Assembly: GCA_020442425.1 (NCBI GenBank)
Contig: JAGRKB010000037.1
Span: forward strand, 1 to 51,546
Length of the DNA: 51,546 nt
Reading direction: 5' to 3'
Origin: Alphaproteobacteria bacterium
Lineage (GTDB): Bacteria; Pseudomonadota; Alphaproteobacteria; Micavibrionales; Micavibrionaceae
In this document: positions 9,372 to 17,967 of the stretch, piece by piece
How the letters are laid out: each line of letters starts with the position of its first letter
Numbering within the stretch: the first letter of the stretch is position 1
The notes under the pieces: model-generated
What the model saw: the letters and a program-made list of their open reading frames with translations, nothing else
Databases searched by the model: none
What the model was told of the DNA's origin: nothing
Made by a program: the position numbers and the translations under genes

Positions 9372-9737
9372 TTATATGTCTGCTTTGGCTGCAGATTGGG
9401 CTTCTAATTCTGCTTTTGCGACCTTTTTCGGGTGGCGATAGATCAGATATATATTGCGGAAGTAGATAAACAAGCCCGCTGCTTGTCCGACTATAAAGAC
9501 AGGATCTGCGCGGTGGATGGCGTAAATCAGCAAAATTGAGCCTCCGGCAAGCGAAAACCACCAGAACAGGTTCGGGATAATGGATTTTTTGACCTTTTCA
9601 GAGGCAAGCCACTGGATCAGAAAGCGGGCAGAGAACATGGCCTGGCCGATAAAGCCTATGGCAAGCCATAATCCGTGGTCTTTTGCGACTTCTTTTGCGA
9701 CTTCTGCGCATTGTTGGGCGATTTCTGCGGCACTCAT
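9372..9737 (-). CDS. Lipid A biosynthesis N-terminal (LAB_N) domain protein
   Basis: A 121-residue membrane protein with three hydrophobic segments. GFIGQAMFSARFLIQWLASE, followed by PNLFWWFSLAGG, is the typical LAB_N pattern. These proteins are often found between GT2 and GT39 enzymes, and resemble the small integral subunits of undecaprenyl-sugar systems. The start overlaps the upstream GT2 stop by one base (TAATG), which suggests translational coupling. The biochemical role of the family is poorly defined. Confidence 0.85.
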   Translation of the reverse strand: MSAAEIAQQCAEVAKEVAKDHGLWLAIGFIGQAMFSARFLIQWLASEKVKKSIIPNLFWWFSLAGGSILLIYAIHRADPVFIVGQAAGLFIYFRNIYLIYRHPKKVAKAELEAQSAAKADI

Positions 9738-10468
9738 TATTTAACCTCTTCAATCGAGATTTTTTTCGGGGCGCGGGCTTTAAGCCATAGGACACCGAAA
9801 ATATCGAAAATGCCAGCCCATAGACGATCCCAGAAGCCGTATTTGGATACGCCAGCTTCGCGAGAGCGGTGTGATACGTCCACCAAAGCTATTGTCCCGT
9901 GTTCGCGTAAGAAGAGTGCCGGCAAAAAGCGGTGCATGTGGTTGAAGTACGGTAGCATCAGAAAATCGGCTCTACGGAAGAGTTTCAGAGAGCATCCCGT
10001 GTCACGTACACCGTCTTGGAGGAGCGTACGGCGGATGCCGTTGCCTGTTCTTGAGGTGAATTTTTTCAGTAAGGAGTCAATGCGTTTCTCGCGCTGTCCT
10101 GCGACCAATATCATATGGGCTTCAGGCGTTTCTGTATATTTATGGTAAAGTTTTGGAATGTCTGCCGGATTGTTTTGCCCGTCTCCGTCCATAGTTACAA
10201 TTAGTGGGCCTGTCGCATAGATGATGCCCGTGCGGTTTCCAGCGCTTTGGCCTGCACGCGTCGAATGGGATACCAGACGGATTTGCGGGTATTGTTTTTT
10301 CAATTCCAAGACGACATCGGGCGTTTTATCGGTGCTGGCGTCGTTGACAATCACGATTTCCTTGATTGGGCACTGGTTTGAGGCTTCCAATATCTCGGCT
10401 ATCAGCGAAGCAGCGTTTTCGGCTTCGTTGAGCATCGGGACGACGACTGAAATGTTATTGGGTTCCAT
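9737..10468 (-). CDS. Family 2 glycosyltransferase (dolichyl/undecaprenyl-phosphate sugar synthase-like)
   Basis: A GT2 enzyme that likely makes a polyprenyl-phosphate-linked sugar from a nucleotide sugar at the inner face of the membrane. ISVVVPMLNEAENA opens the nucleotide-binding fold, EIVIVNDASTDKT follows, and TMDGDGQNNP provides the metal-binding DxD. The C-terminus has a hydrophobic stretch. It would supply the donor for the ArnT-like enzyme two genes downstream. The ATG at 10468 is preferred; a TTG at 10522 would add 18 residues. Neither has a clear ribosome-binding site. Confidence 0.88.
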   Translation of the reverse strand: MEPNNISVVVPMLNEAENAASLIAEILEASNQCPIKEIVIVNDASTDKTPDVVLELKKQYPQIRLVSHSTRAGQSAGNRTGIIYATGPLIVTMDGDGQNNPADIPKLYHKYTETPEAHMILVAGQREKRIDSLLKKFTSRTGNGIRRTLLQDGVRDTGCSLKLFRRADFLMLPYFNHMHRFLPALFLREHGTIALVDVSHRSREAGVSKYGFWDRLWAGIFDIFGVLWLKARAPKKISIEEVK

Positions 10469-10622
10469 GGTGGGCAACTTAATGTTTTCGGCGCTTTCTG
10501 CCAAGCGGAAAATTAGGGGCAATCAAATTCAAGGATATCTGCTACATTGTGTCCAGTTGCTTATCAGCAATTGCTCATTTAAAAGCGTCTTTAATAAGAC
10601 ATAGTATTGAAAGGATGTTTCC

Positions 10623-11600
10623 ATGAAGATTGGTGTGATCGGCTGTGGGCAGGTTGGAGCCAGTAGCGCTTATGCTTGTGTTTTGAAAGGGGTCGGGACT
10701 GAGATTGTTCTGGTTGACCGCAATTCGGCTTTGGCCAGCGCTCAGGCCGAAGATATTTTGCACGCAACGCCGTTTTCTTCACCAATTCCAGTACGTGCGG
10801 GACAGATTGAAGATTTGCACGGAGCGGGAATTGTGGTTATCGCGGCAGGAGCCGCTCAAAAGAGTGGTGAAACCCGTCTTGACCTTCTGAAACGGAATGC
10901 CGACATCTTTTCCGATATTATTCCGAAGATTTTTAATGTGGCCCCAGATGCCGTTTTGTTGATTGCCAGTAATCCTGTTGATGTGATGACGCAGATGGTG
11001 GCGTCTATTGCTCAAAAAACCCATGGGATCCATGCTTCAAAAATAATTGGTTCCGGAACAATTTTGGATACGGCCCGTTATCGCGCTCTTTTGGGCGCGC
11101 ATTTGGGGATTTCTTCGCACTCGGTTCATGCTTATGTGCTGGGAGAGCATGGGGATTCTGAAGTTTTGCACTGGTCAGGGGCTTTGGTCGGGACGATTCC
11201 TCTCACCAATTTTGCTGCACAAGTTGATGCTCCGATTACGCAGCAAATCAAAGATCAGATTGATGAAGGTGTGCGCCGTGCGGCTTATCGGATTATTGAA
11301 GGCAAGGGCGCAACATGGTTCGGGATCGGGGCCGGAATTGCGCGTATGGCCAAAGCAATTGTGCGCGATGAAAATGCTCTTTTGACATGTTCAACCCCGA
11401 CAAGCGGCTTATTGGGACGTGAACAATCAATTTGCCTTTCTTATCCTCGTGTCATTAATCGTCAGGGGGTTGTGCGCACCCTTGTTCCTGAAATGAATGA
11501 GGGTGAGTTGGAATTGCTCAAGAAAAGCGCGGAAGTTCTGGCTGGGGCTGCGGATGATATCGGCGTGTTGGATATCAAAAAGGGTTTGATTGCGGCTTAG
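10623..11600 (+). CDS. ldh: L-lactate dehydrogenase
   Basis: A 325-residue NAD-dependent 2-hydroxyacid dehydrogenase of the LDH/MDH family. IGVIGCGQVGASSAYA is the NAD fold. GAAQKSGETRLDLL is the substrate loop, with glutamine where lactate dehydrogenases have it and malate dehydrogenases have arginine. GEHGDSE contains the catalytic histidine. This makes reduction of pyruvate to lactate the best call. AAGGATG precedes the ATG at good distance. It is a single-gene unit divergent from the glycosyltransferase operon. Confidence 0.92.
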   Translation: MKIGVIGCGQVGASSAYACVLKGVGTEIVLVDRNSALASAQAEDILHATPFSSPIPVRAGQIEDLHGAGIVVIAAGAAQKSGETRLDLLKRNADIFSDIIPKIFNVAPDAVLLIASNPVDVMTQMVASIAQKTHGIHASKIIGSGTILDTARYRALLGAHLGISSHSVHAYVLGEHGDSEVLHWSGALVGTIPLTNFAAQVDAPITQQIKDQIDEGVRRAAYRIIEGKGATWFGIGAGIARMAKAIVRDENALLTCSTPTSGLLGREQSICLSYPRVINRQGVVRTLVPEMNEGELELLKKSAEVLAGAADDIGVLDIKKGLIAA

Positions 11601-11657
11601 ACACTGATTCGTATGTTGTCAGTTGGCATGTCATTAGGAATACGCTATTTATAGGCC

Positions 11658-12365
11658 ATGTTTTTTGAATGTAGTGCCATTACGATTACAGAAGCCGGAA
11701 TTTTTACGAGCTTGTTTCTTGCGGGATTGTTTGGCGGGCTAACCCATTGTGCGTTTATGTGTTCTCCGTTTGTGGTTATGTTGCAGCAAAAGACTTTGGG
11801 GCGATTGTCTTCTATCCTACTACTTCCCTATCATTTGGGGCGGATGACGACTTATGTTGCGCTGGGGGTGTTGGCTAACCTCTTTTTGAACTATGCCTTC
11901 CCCGTTTCTCCGCTTCGTTATGTGGTGGCGTCTTGTTTGCTCGCGTTTGCGGGGTTCCTATTTTTAGTGCAGTCAATTCCATTCTTGGGAAAATATTTCC
12001 CGTTCCTTTTAAAAGTGCATCTTCCTATTCCGTTGCGACCTTTGCAGAACGTTATGTCTAAATTATTGGGGCAAAATTCCCCCCTGCGACTCTATGTCGT
12101 AGGAGTCATTCTGGGTTTTTTACCGTGCGGTTTGGTTATGGGTGCGATGATGGCTGTCGCGACTTTGGAAGAGCCAGTTAAGGCGGCTCTAGGGATGGCG
12201 GCGTTTTGCCTTGGAACCATGCCTTCGCTTATGGCAATTGCAATTTGCGGCAAGACCCTTGCGACAATTTTTCCCATGCAATTCAGGCTTTTAACGCAGT
12301 GGGTGGTTGTGCTAAATGGTATCGTGCTTATTGCAATTGCGGGGTGGATTCTACCCAAAATGTAG
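11658..12365 (+). CDS. DsbD_2/TauE-like membrane protein upstream of cbb3 oxidase
   Basis: A 235-residue protein with about six membrane segments. It starts with a hydrophobic segment followed by GLTHCAFMCSPFV, and repeats a related motif later as GFLPCGLVMGAMM; this two-fold, cysteine-bearing pattern is typical of the DsbD transmembrane-like (DsbD_2, often labelled sulfite exporter TauE/SafE) family. Relatives often sit beside cbb3 oxidase genes, where a part in copper supply or assembly is suspected. It directly precedes ccoN on the same strand. Transport of sulfur compounds is an alternative that cannot be excluded. Confidence 0.7.
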   Translation: MFFECSAITITEAGIFTSLFLAGLFGGLTHCAFMCSPFVVMLQQKTLGRLSSILLLPYHLGRMTTYVALGVLANLFLNYAFPVSPLRYVVASCLLAFAGFLFLVQSIPFLGKYFPFLLKVHLPIPLRPLQNVMSKLLGQNSPLRLYVVGVILGFLPCGLVMGAMMAVATLEEPVKAALGMAAFCLGTMPSLMAIAICGKTLATIFPMQFRLLTQWVVVLNGIVLIAIAGWILPKM

Positions 12366-12400
12366 AATTAAGTCTTTCTAATGTATTTTAAGCTCGTATT

Positions 12401-12428
12401 TCCGGAGCCTTCCGGAGCGAATTTTTTC
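12401..12428 (+). terminator. Weak terminator-like hairpin before ccoN
   Basis: TCCGGA is repeated after a four-base GCCT spacer. Because the hexamer is its own reverse complement, the two copies can form a six-pair stem. A run of six T starts four bases later. It may separate the DsbD_2-like gene from ccoN or shape the ccoN leader. The gap between stem and T-run makes it a weak candidate. Confidence 0.35.
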
Positions 12429-12448
12429 TTGGTGAAAGGGAATTTGGT

Positions 12449-13906
12449 ATGACAGCAACAACAAGTGATGTAGCCCCTCGCTATAACGACGATGTTGTAC
12501 GGCTATTTACGATAGCCACCGTATTTTGGGGGATCGTCGGTTTTGCCGCCGGTGTGTTAATCGCCCTGCAACTCGCATTTCCAGCTCTGAATTTTGAGCC
12601 TTATCTTAATTTCGGTCGCCTGCGTCCGTTGCACACCTCTGCGGTTATTTTCGCTTTCGGCGGGAATGCTTTGTTCGCAACGAGCTATTATATTGTACAG
12701 AGAACCTGTCAGACCCGTCTGTTTAGTGACGGTTTATCTTTGTTCACGTTCTGGGGATATAACTTCTTTATCGTGATTGCGGCTCTCGGGTATGTGCTCG
12801 GTGTAACACAAGGGAAAGAGTATGCCGAGCCTGAATGGTATGCTGATTTGTGGCTGACTATTGTGTGGGTTGCTTACTTGTTGGTGTTCCTCGGGACCGT
12901 TATTAAGCGTAAAGAGCCTCATATCTATGTAGCGAACTGGTTCTTCCTCGCTTTCATTATTACTGTTGCTGTTTTGCATATTGGTAACAATGTCGAGATC
13001 CCTGTGAGCTTGACCAGTGCCAAGAGCTATCCTGTCGTATCAGGCGTTCAGTCTGCTATGATTCAATGGTGGTATGGTCACAACGCTGTGGGATTCTTCT
13101 TGACCGCCGGTTTCTTAGGGATGATGTATTATTTCGTTCCAAAGCAGGCCAATCGTCCGGTTTATTCCTACCGTTTGTCTATTCTTCACTTCTGGTCTTT
13201 GATCTTTATCTATATCTGGGCTGGTCCTCACCACCTGCATTATACTGCTCTTCCTGACTGGGCGCAGACTTTGGGGATGACATTCTCCATTATTCTGTGG
13301 ATGCCGTCTTGGGGTGGTATGATTAATGGAATGATGACCTTGTCCGGTGCTTGGGATAAGCTTAGAACCGATCCGGTCTTGCGCTTTATGATTATCGCAG
13401 TTGCTTTCTATGGTATGTCTACCTTTGAAGGTCCGATGATGTCGATCAAGGCTGTGAACTCTTTGTCTCACTATACTGATTGGACCATTGGTCACGTGCA
13501 TTCCGGTGCGCTTGGATGGGTTGGTTTCATTACTTTCGGTTGTTTGTACTATTTGGTGCCGAAACTTTGGGGACGTGACCGCTTGTACTCTCTCAAGCTT
13601 GTGAACCTCCATTTGTGGATTGCGACCATTGGTATCGTCATTTACATCTGCGCGATGTGGGTGTCAGGGATCATGCAAGGTTTGATGTGGAAATCATATG
13701 ACTCTATGGGATTCCTTGAATATTCCTTCGTTGAGTCTGTGGCTGAAATGCACATCTATTATGTCTTGCGCGCTATGGGTGGATTGCTCTACCTCGCTGG
13801 CGGCTTGATCATGGCATATAACTTTATCAAAACCATTAAGGGAGATGTCAGACGGTCTGAATATCCTGAAATGTCTGCTCAAAAGGGTACGGAGGCCTTA
13901 GCCTAA
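12449..13906 (+). CDS. ccoN: cbb3-type cytochrome c oxidase subunit I
   Basis: CcoN is the catalytic subunit of the high-affinity cbb3 terminal oxidase. It holds haem b and the haem b3-CuB centre where oxygen is reduced and protons pumped. The 485-residue protein has about twelve membrane segments. Haem and copper ligand histidines are visible in [37 protein letters not shown] and [20 protein letters not shown] precedes the ATG. Its TAA shares a base with the ccoO ATG. I saw no clear FNR/FixK site (TTGAT-N4-ATCAA) before it. Confidence 0.98.
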   Translation: MTATTSDVAPRYNDDVVRLFTIATVFWGIVGFAAGVLIALQLAFPALNFEPYLNFGRLRPLHTSAVIFAFGGNALFATSYYIVQRTCQTRLFSDGLSLFTFWGYNFFIVIAALGYVLGVTQGKEYAEPEWYADLWLTIVWVAYLLVFLGTVIKRKEPHIYVANWFFLAFIITVAVLHIGNNVEIPVSLTSAKSYPVVSGVQSAMIQWWYGHNAVGFFLTAGFLGMMYYFVPKQANRPVYSYRLSILHFWSLIFIYIWAGPHHLHYTALPDWAQTLGMTFSIILWMPSWGGMINGMMTLSGAWDKLRTDPVLRFMIIAVAFYGMSTFEGPMMSIKAVNSLSHYTDWTIGHVHSGALGWVGFITFGCLYYLVPKLWGRDRLYSLKLVNLHLWIATIGIVIYICAMWVSGIMQGLMWKSYDSMGFLEYSFVESVAEMHIYYVLRAMGGLLYLAGGLIMAYNFIKTIKGDVRRSEYPEMSAQKGTEALA

Positions 13907-14667
13907 TGTTACATCATCACGCTAAACTTGAACGTAACTCCATCTTGATGCTGCTGTTCGTCATTGTGACAGTGCTCATCGGTGGTATCGTTGAAATCAT
14001 CCCTCTGTTCCGCTCTGAAACGGTTATCGAGCCGGTTGAAGGTGTGCGTCCTTATACTCCTTTGGAGTTGGCAGGGTTTAACATCTATATCCGTGAAGGG
14101 TGCTATAACTGCCATTCGCAGCAAATTCGCCCTTTGCGTGACGAAGTTGCCCGTTATGGACATTATTCGCTCGCTGCCGAGTCGATGTATGACCATCCAT
14201 TTCAGTGGGGCTCTAAACGGACCGGCCCTGATCTGGCTCGTGTCGGGGGTCGTTACTCTGATGACTGGCATGTCGCGCACTTGGCGGATCCTCGTTCTGT
14301 GGTTCCTGAATCCATTATGCCGACTTACTCCTTCCTGATGAATAATCAGGCCGAGTTGAATGACATCGGTGAGCATATGGCTGTTTTGAAAATGATCGGT
14401 GTTCCTTATACAGACGAGCAAATCGAAAATGCCTATGCTGATGGTATGGCTCAGGCTCATACAGAAGATCTGGACGAGAATGTCGGAGGACTTCTGGAGC
14501 GTTATGGTGATACCATCAATGCCCGTGTCTTTGACGGCAATCCGTCTATGGTTTCTGAGATGGATGCTTTGGTTGCTTATCTTCAGGTTCTTGGGACAAT
14601 GGTTGATTTCTCCGCAGCTCAATCTGTCGAGCCTGCCGGTGAAGTTGCTACAGAATCCTCTGAGTAG
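13906..14667 (+). CDS. ccoO: cbb3-type cytochrome c oxidase subunit II (monohaem c)
   Basis: CcoO is the membrane-anchored monohaem cytochrome c subunit that passes electrons to CcoN. A single N-terminal membrane anchor (about residues 10-30) is followed by the haem site CYNCH (Cys66, Cys69, His70) and the family stretch [15 protein letters not shown]. The axial methionine is likely in [10 protein letters not shown]. The start overlaps the ccoN stop by one base, with GGAGG about eleven bases upstream. Covalent haem attachment would depend on the Ccs system encoded nearby. Confidence 0.98.
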   Translation: MLHHHAKLERNSILMLLFVIVTVLIGGIVEIIPLFRSETVIEPVEGVRPYTPLELAGFNIYIREGCYNCHSQQIRPLRDEVARYGHYSLAAESMYDHPFQWGSKRTGPDLARVGGRYSDDWHVAHLADPRSVVPESIMPTYSFLMNNQAELNDIGEHMAVLKMIGVPYTDEQIENAYADGMAQAHTEDLDENVGGLLERYGDTINARVFDGNPSMVSEMDALVAYLQVLGTMVDFSAAQSVEPAGEVATESSE

Positions 14668-14679
14668 TCGGGAGTCGTT

Positions 14680-14859
14680 ATGAATTGGTTGTTTGACCAT
14701 GCGCCTATGATTGGTTTGATCTTTTTCGTCGTGTTTTTCACGGTGATGACAATCTGGTTGTATCGGCCAAGCAAAAAGAAACATTTTGAAAATTTTGCAA
14801 ATATCCCTTTCTCTGCCGAACATGGCGAGAAAGATCGTAAGGAGGCTCGGGATGAGTGA
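14680..14859 (+). CDS. ccoQ: cbb3-type cytochrome c oxidase subunit CcoQ
   Basis: A 59-residue protein between ccoO and ccoP, the position and size of CcoQ. One membrane segment (about residues 10-28, FFVVFFTVMTIWLYRP at its end) is followed by a charged tail containing NIPF, which is common in the family. GGAG precedes the ATG. It overlaps ccoP by eight bases. CcoQ is thought to stabilise the oxidase complex. It is very short but the operon context makes it secure. Confidence 0.9.
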   Translation: MNWLFDHAPMIGLIFFVVFFTVMTIWLYRPSKKKHFENFANIPFSAEHGEKDRKEARDE

Positions 14860-15937
14860 TCAGCACAATAAAGATATCGACCATATTACCGGCGTTGAAA
14901 CGACCGGACATGAATGGGATGGTTTGAAAGAATTGAATAACCCTGCACCTCGTTGGTGGGTTTGGGTCTGGATTGCGACAATCATCTGGTCGATCGGCTA
15001 TTGGGTTATTTATCCTGCTTGGCCCACTCTTTCAGGAAACACAAAAGGAACTTTGGGGTATTCCCAATATACAGAACTGGAAGCGTCTCAGGCTGAAATT
15101 CTTGCGCGTCAGGATCAGTATCTTTCTTCTTTTGAACAGGCTAGCTATGACCAGATTGCCAATGACGAAGAGCTGAACGCTTTTGCTTATGCCGGTGGGA
15201 ATGCCTTGTTTAAAAACAATTGTGCTACCTGCCATGGTGCCGGTGGCCAAGGCGCTGTCGGGTATCCGAACCTGACGGATGATGATTGGTTGTGGGGTGG
15301 TGAGTTGGCTGATATTGAGCAAACCATTCGCTACGGTATCCGTTCCGGACATGATGAGGCTCGTATTTCGCAAATGCCGGCTTTTGGTCGTGACGAGTTG
15401 TTGGAAAAAGAAGAAATAGAATCTGTGGTGGGTTATGTTTTGTCTTTGTCCTCTGATGAGGGGGCTGATGCTTCTTCTGAAGGTGCTGAGATTTTTGCCA
15501 ATAATTGTGCGTCTTGTCATGGTGAAGATGCTAAAGGTGGTCGTGATTTCGGTGCGCCAAATCTGAGTGATGCGATTTGGCTTTATGGCGGAGATCGTGA
15601 GACTGTTTATGAGACCGTTTATAATTCCCGTTCCGGTATTATGCCGAATTGGGAGGGTAAGCTGGATGAAAATGCTATCCGTCAGTTGACTGTTTACGTT
15701 CATGGCCTTGGTGGGGGTGAAGGTGTCGGTGCTGTTGTTGAGGAAGTTGCCGAGATTGCTCCGGACGTCATTGAAGATCCAATGTCTGATGCTATCGAGG
15801 CTGTAGAAAATGTTGTGGAAGAGGTTTCTGAAGAAGTCTCTGAGGTAACAGATTCTAGTGTTGACGCGTCCGCCGAACCTTCTGTAGAAGAAGGGGTCGA
15901 AGAAGAGGCGGTCGAGGATGACACAACAACCGAATAA
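14852..15937 (+). CDS. ccoP: cbb3-type cytochrome c oxidase subunit III (dihaem c) with acidic C-terminal tail
   Basis: CcoP is the dihaem subunit that takes electrons from soluble cytochrome c. It has an N-terminal membrane anchor (WWVWVWIATIIW) and two haem sites, Cys124-Cys127-His128 and Cys219-Cys222-His223, each followed by a PNL motif and a WLYGG or WLWGG turn. The start at 14852 has a strong AAGGAGG site; an upstream in-frame ATG adds 22 implausible residues. After the second haem domain the protein carries an unusual tail of about 75 residues (287-361), dominated by glutamate, aspartate, valine and serine. This makes it 361 residues, longer than the usual roughly 290-310. Confidence 0.97.
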   Translation: MSDQHNKDIDHITGVETTGHEWDGLKELNNPAPRWWVWVWIATIIWSIGYWVIYPAWPTLSGNTKGTLGYSQYTELEASQAEILARQDQYLSSFEQASYDQIANDEELNAFAYAGGNALFKNNCATCHGAGGQGAVGYPNLTDDDWLWGGELADIEQTIRYGIRSGHDEARISQMPAFGRDELLEKEEIESVVGYVLSLSSDEGADASSEGAEIFANNCASCHGEDAKGGRDFGAPNLSDAIWLYGGDRETVYETVYNSRSGIMPNWEGKLDENAIRQLTVYVHGLGGGEGVGAVVEEVAEIAPDVIEDPMSDAIEAVENVVEEVSEEVSEVTDSSVDASAEPSVEEGVEEEAVEDDTTTE

Positions 15938-17405
15938 TCAGAATTTACAAGATCAAAATGGTTCCCCGTCACAGAATGGCGAGGGAACCATTCAGTATTT
16001 TGCAGCTCAGGAAAAAGTATATCCGAAGGCGGTTGCGGGGCGGTTCCGTTTCTATAAATGGACAGCAATGATTGTTTGTCTCGCTATTTACTATCTTTCG
16101 CCTTTTATACGTTGGGATCGTCCGGGGGATACGCCGGATCAGGCTATCCTGATTGATCTGCCATCCCGTCGAGCGTATTTCTTTATGATCGAGATTTGGC
16201 CTCAAGAAGTTTATTATATAACCGGTATCCTGATTTTTGCGGCTATTACCTTGTTCTTTGTGACATCTCTTTTGGGGCGTGTGTGGTGCGGGTATTTTTG
16301 TTTTCAGACGGTTTGGACTGATCTTTATATGAAGGTCGAACGTTTGGTTCAAGGAGATCGCAATGCCCGTATGAAGCTTGATAAGGCTAGTTGGTCATTC
16401 GAATGGATTTGGAAGAAAGCTCTGACCCATTTTTTCTGGCTCTTGATCGGGGTATTTACGGCTGGTGCATTTGTCTTTTACTTTAATGATGCTCCAACGC
16501 TAATTCAGGATATTTTAAATCTGCAAGTGTCCTCGACGGTATTGGCGTTTGTATTTGGTTTGACTCTTTCGACCTATATTATGGCGGGTTTTGCTCGTGA
16601 GCAGGTCTGTACTTATATGTGCCCTTATGCTCGATTCCAATCAGCAATGTTTGATCGGGAGACATTGATTATCGGTTATGATGAAAAGCGCGGTGAGCCG
16701 AGAGGTAAAAAGCGCGGCGCAGATAATCGTAATCATTTGGGTGATTGTGTTGATTGTTCTTTGTGTGTCCAAGTTTGCCCTATGGGGATTGATATTCGAG
16801 ACGGGTTGCAAATTCAATGTATTGCTTGCGGGCTGTGTGTTGATGCTTGTGATTCTGTTATGGAGAAGGTGGGCGCGCCGAAAGGACTTGTTCGTTATGA
16901 CACCGAGCATAATCTCGAGCTGAGAGCGCAGGGCCATGATCCTGAGCTGCATTTGCTTCGTCCGAGAACTGTATATTACACGATTCTGTTATCCCTTGTC
17001 GGGTTATTGATGCTGGGGTCTTTGCTGTTCCGTCCTGTGATGGAGATTCATGCGATCCATGATCGGGCCCCTTTGTTTACTCGTCTGTCTGACGGGTCTA
17101 TCCGCAATGGGTATGAAATTAAAATTTTGAATAAAACTCATGACGAGAAAAGTTTTGCACTTCGGGTCGAGGGGGTTGCGGGGGCGCGGTTGGCCGTTAA
17201 AGCTGCTGACGGGTCTACGATTGATAATTTAAAAGTTGAACCGGATAGTGTCGGTCATTTCAGAATATTTATGTCTGTTGATAAGAAGTCTGCGGTCGCT
17301 GTTAAGGGTAGCGCAGAAATTACTTTTCATGCCGTCGATAATGTGACGAAAGATAGTGATGAAGTTGAGTCTGTCTTTATCACACGTGCCGGGCATGACT
17401 TATAG
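15918..17405 (+). CDS. ccoG: cbb3 oxidase accessory ferredoxin-like protein CcoG
   Basis: CcoG (FixG) is a membrane iron-sulfur protein that helps cbb3 assembly, and in some species acts as a copper reductase. The 495 residues show several membrane segments and two 4Fe-4S cysteine clusters: CVDCSLCVQVCPMG and CIACGLCVDACD, at about residues 275-315. An earlier cysteine pair sits in WCGYFCFQTVW and CTYMCPYARFQ. A soluble immunoglobulin-like C-terminal domain follows a late membrane segment. It overlaps the ccoP end by 20 bases. Confidence 0.96.
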   Translation: MTQQPNNQNLQDQNGSPSQNGEGTIQYFAAQEKVYPKAVAGRFRFYKWTAMIVCLAIYYLSPFIRWDRPGDTPDQAILIDLPSRRAYFFMIEIWPQEVYYITGILIFAAITLFFVTSLLGRVWCGYFCFQTVWTDLYMKVERLVQGDRNARMKLDKASWSFEWIWKKALTHFFWLLIGVFTAGAFVFYFNDAPTLIQDILNLQVSSTVLAFVFGLTLSTYIMAGFAREQVCTYMCPYARFQSAMFDRETLIIGYDEKRGEPRGKKRGADNRNHLGDCVDCSLCVQVCPMGIDIRDGLQIQCIACGLCVDACDSVMEKVGAPKGLVRYDTEHNLELRAQGHDPELHLLRPRTVYYTILLSLVGLLMLGSLLFRPVMEIHAIHDRAPLFTRLSDGSIRNGYEIKILNKTHDEKSFALRVEGVAGARLAVKAADGSTIDNLKVEPDSVGHFRIFMSVDKKSAVAVKGSAEITFHAVDNVTKDSDEVESVFITRAGHDL

Positions 17406-17436
17406 GATTTGAGCAAAGTTCACAAGGAAAGTTTAT

Positions 17437-17940
17437 ATGGCAGAGGTTGTTACAGATCACAGAAAAGCGGTAAGACCTTTAACAGGGCGCAAGTTTTTTC
17501 TCATTGTTCTAGCTTTCTTCGGGATCGTGATGGCGGTGAATGCTGTCTTTATCTCTTTGGCTCTTAAATCCAATCCCGGAGTTGTGACCAAGGATTATTA
17601 CGAGCGCGGTATTCATTTCAACGATACGCTTGAGCAAGCTAATTACCAAAAAGAACTGGGATGGACGGGCGAGCTGGATGCGTCATATTCTGCTTCGCGA
17701 ATTGTCTATCAGTTGAGAGATAAAGACGGTGATCCTGTCGCGGGTAAGGCTGTCCATGTGAGGATGGTGCGTCCTGTGCAAGACGGGTACGATTTTGAAA
17801 TCATCTTATATGAAGGTAAGTCCGGCGTTTATGAGGCTGATTTTTATCCATCCCTGAAAGGGAATTGGGAGGCGCATATCTCGGCAACTTCCGAGGGTGC
17901 GCGCGATTTTTATGATTTTATTCTCTTGAATATTGAATAG
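17437..17940 (+). CDS. ccoH: cbb3 oxidase assembly protein CcoH/FixH
   Basis: A 167-residue protein with one N-terminal membrane segment (about residues 22-44) and a periplasmic beta-rich domain. The block NPGVVTKDYYERGIHFNDTL is characteristic of FixH. FixH/CcoH binds the oxidase during assembly and cooperates with the CcoI copper pump. AAGGAAA precedes the ATG. It lies between ccoG and ccoI, the usual order ccoG-H-I-S. Confidence 0.92.
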   Translation: MAEVVTDHRKAVRPLTGRKFFLIVLAFFGIVMAVNAVFISLALKSNPGVVTKDYYERGIHFNDTLEQANYQKELGWTGELDASYSASRIVYQLRDKDGDPVAGKAVHVRMVRPVQDGYDFEIILYEGKSGVYEADFYPSLKGNWEAHISATSEGARDFYDFILLNIE

Positions 17941-17967
17941 ACAGGATCGAGGCTTATCCTTAACTCT

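Noticed and set aside
12366..12448. FNR/FixK box before ccoN
   Set aside because: Looked for TTGAT-N4-ATCAA because cbb3 operons often have it; no acceptable match was found in this gap.
13909..14823. Long minus-strand open frame (304 codons) opposite ccoO and ccoQ
   Set aside because: It lies wholly opposite secure oxidase genes and its translation has no recognisable domain; it is a shadow of ccoO codon bias.
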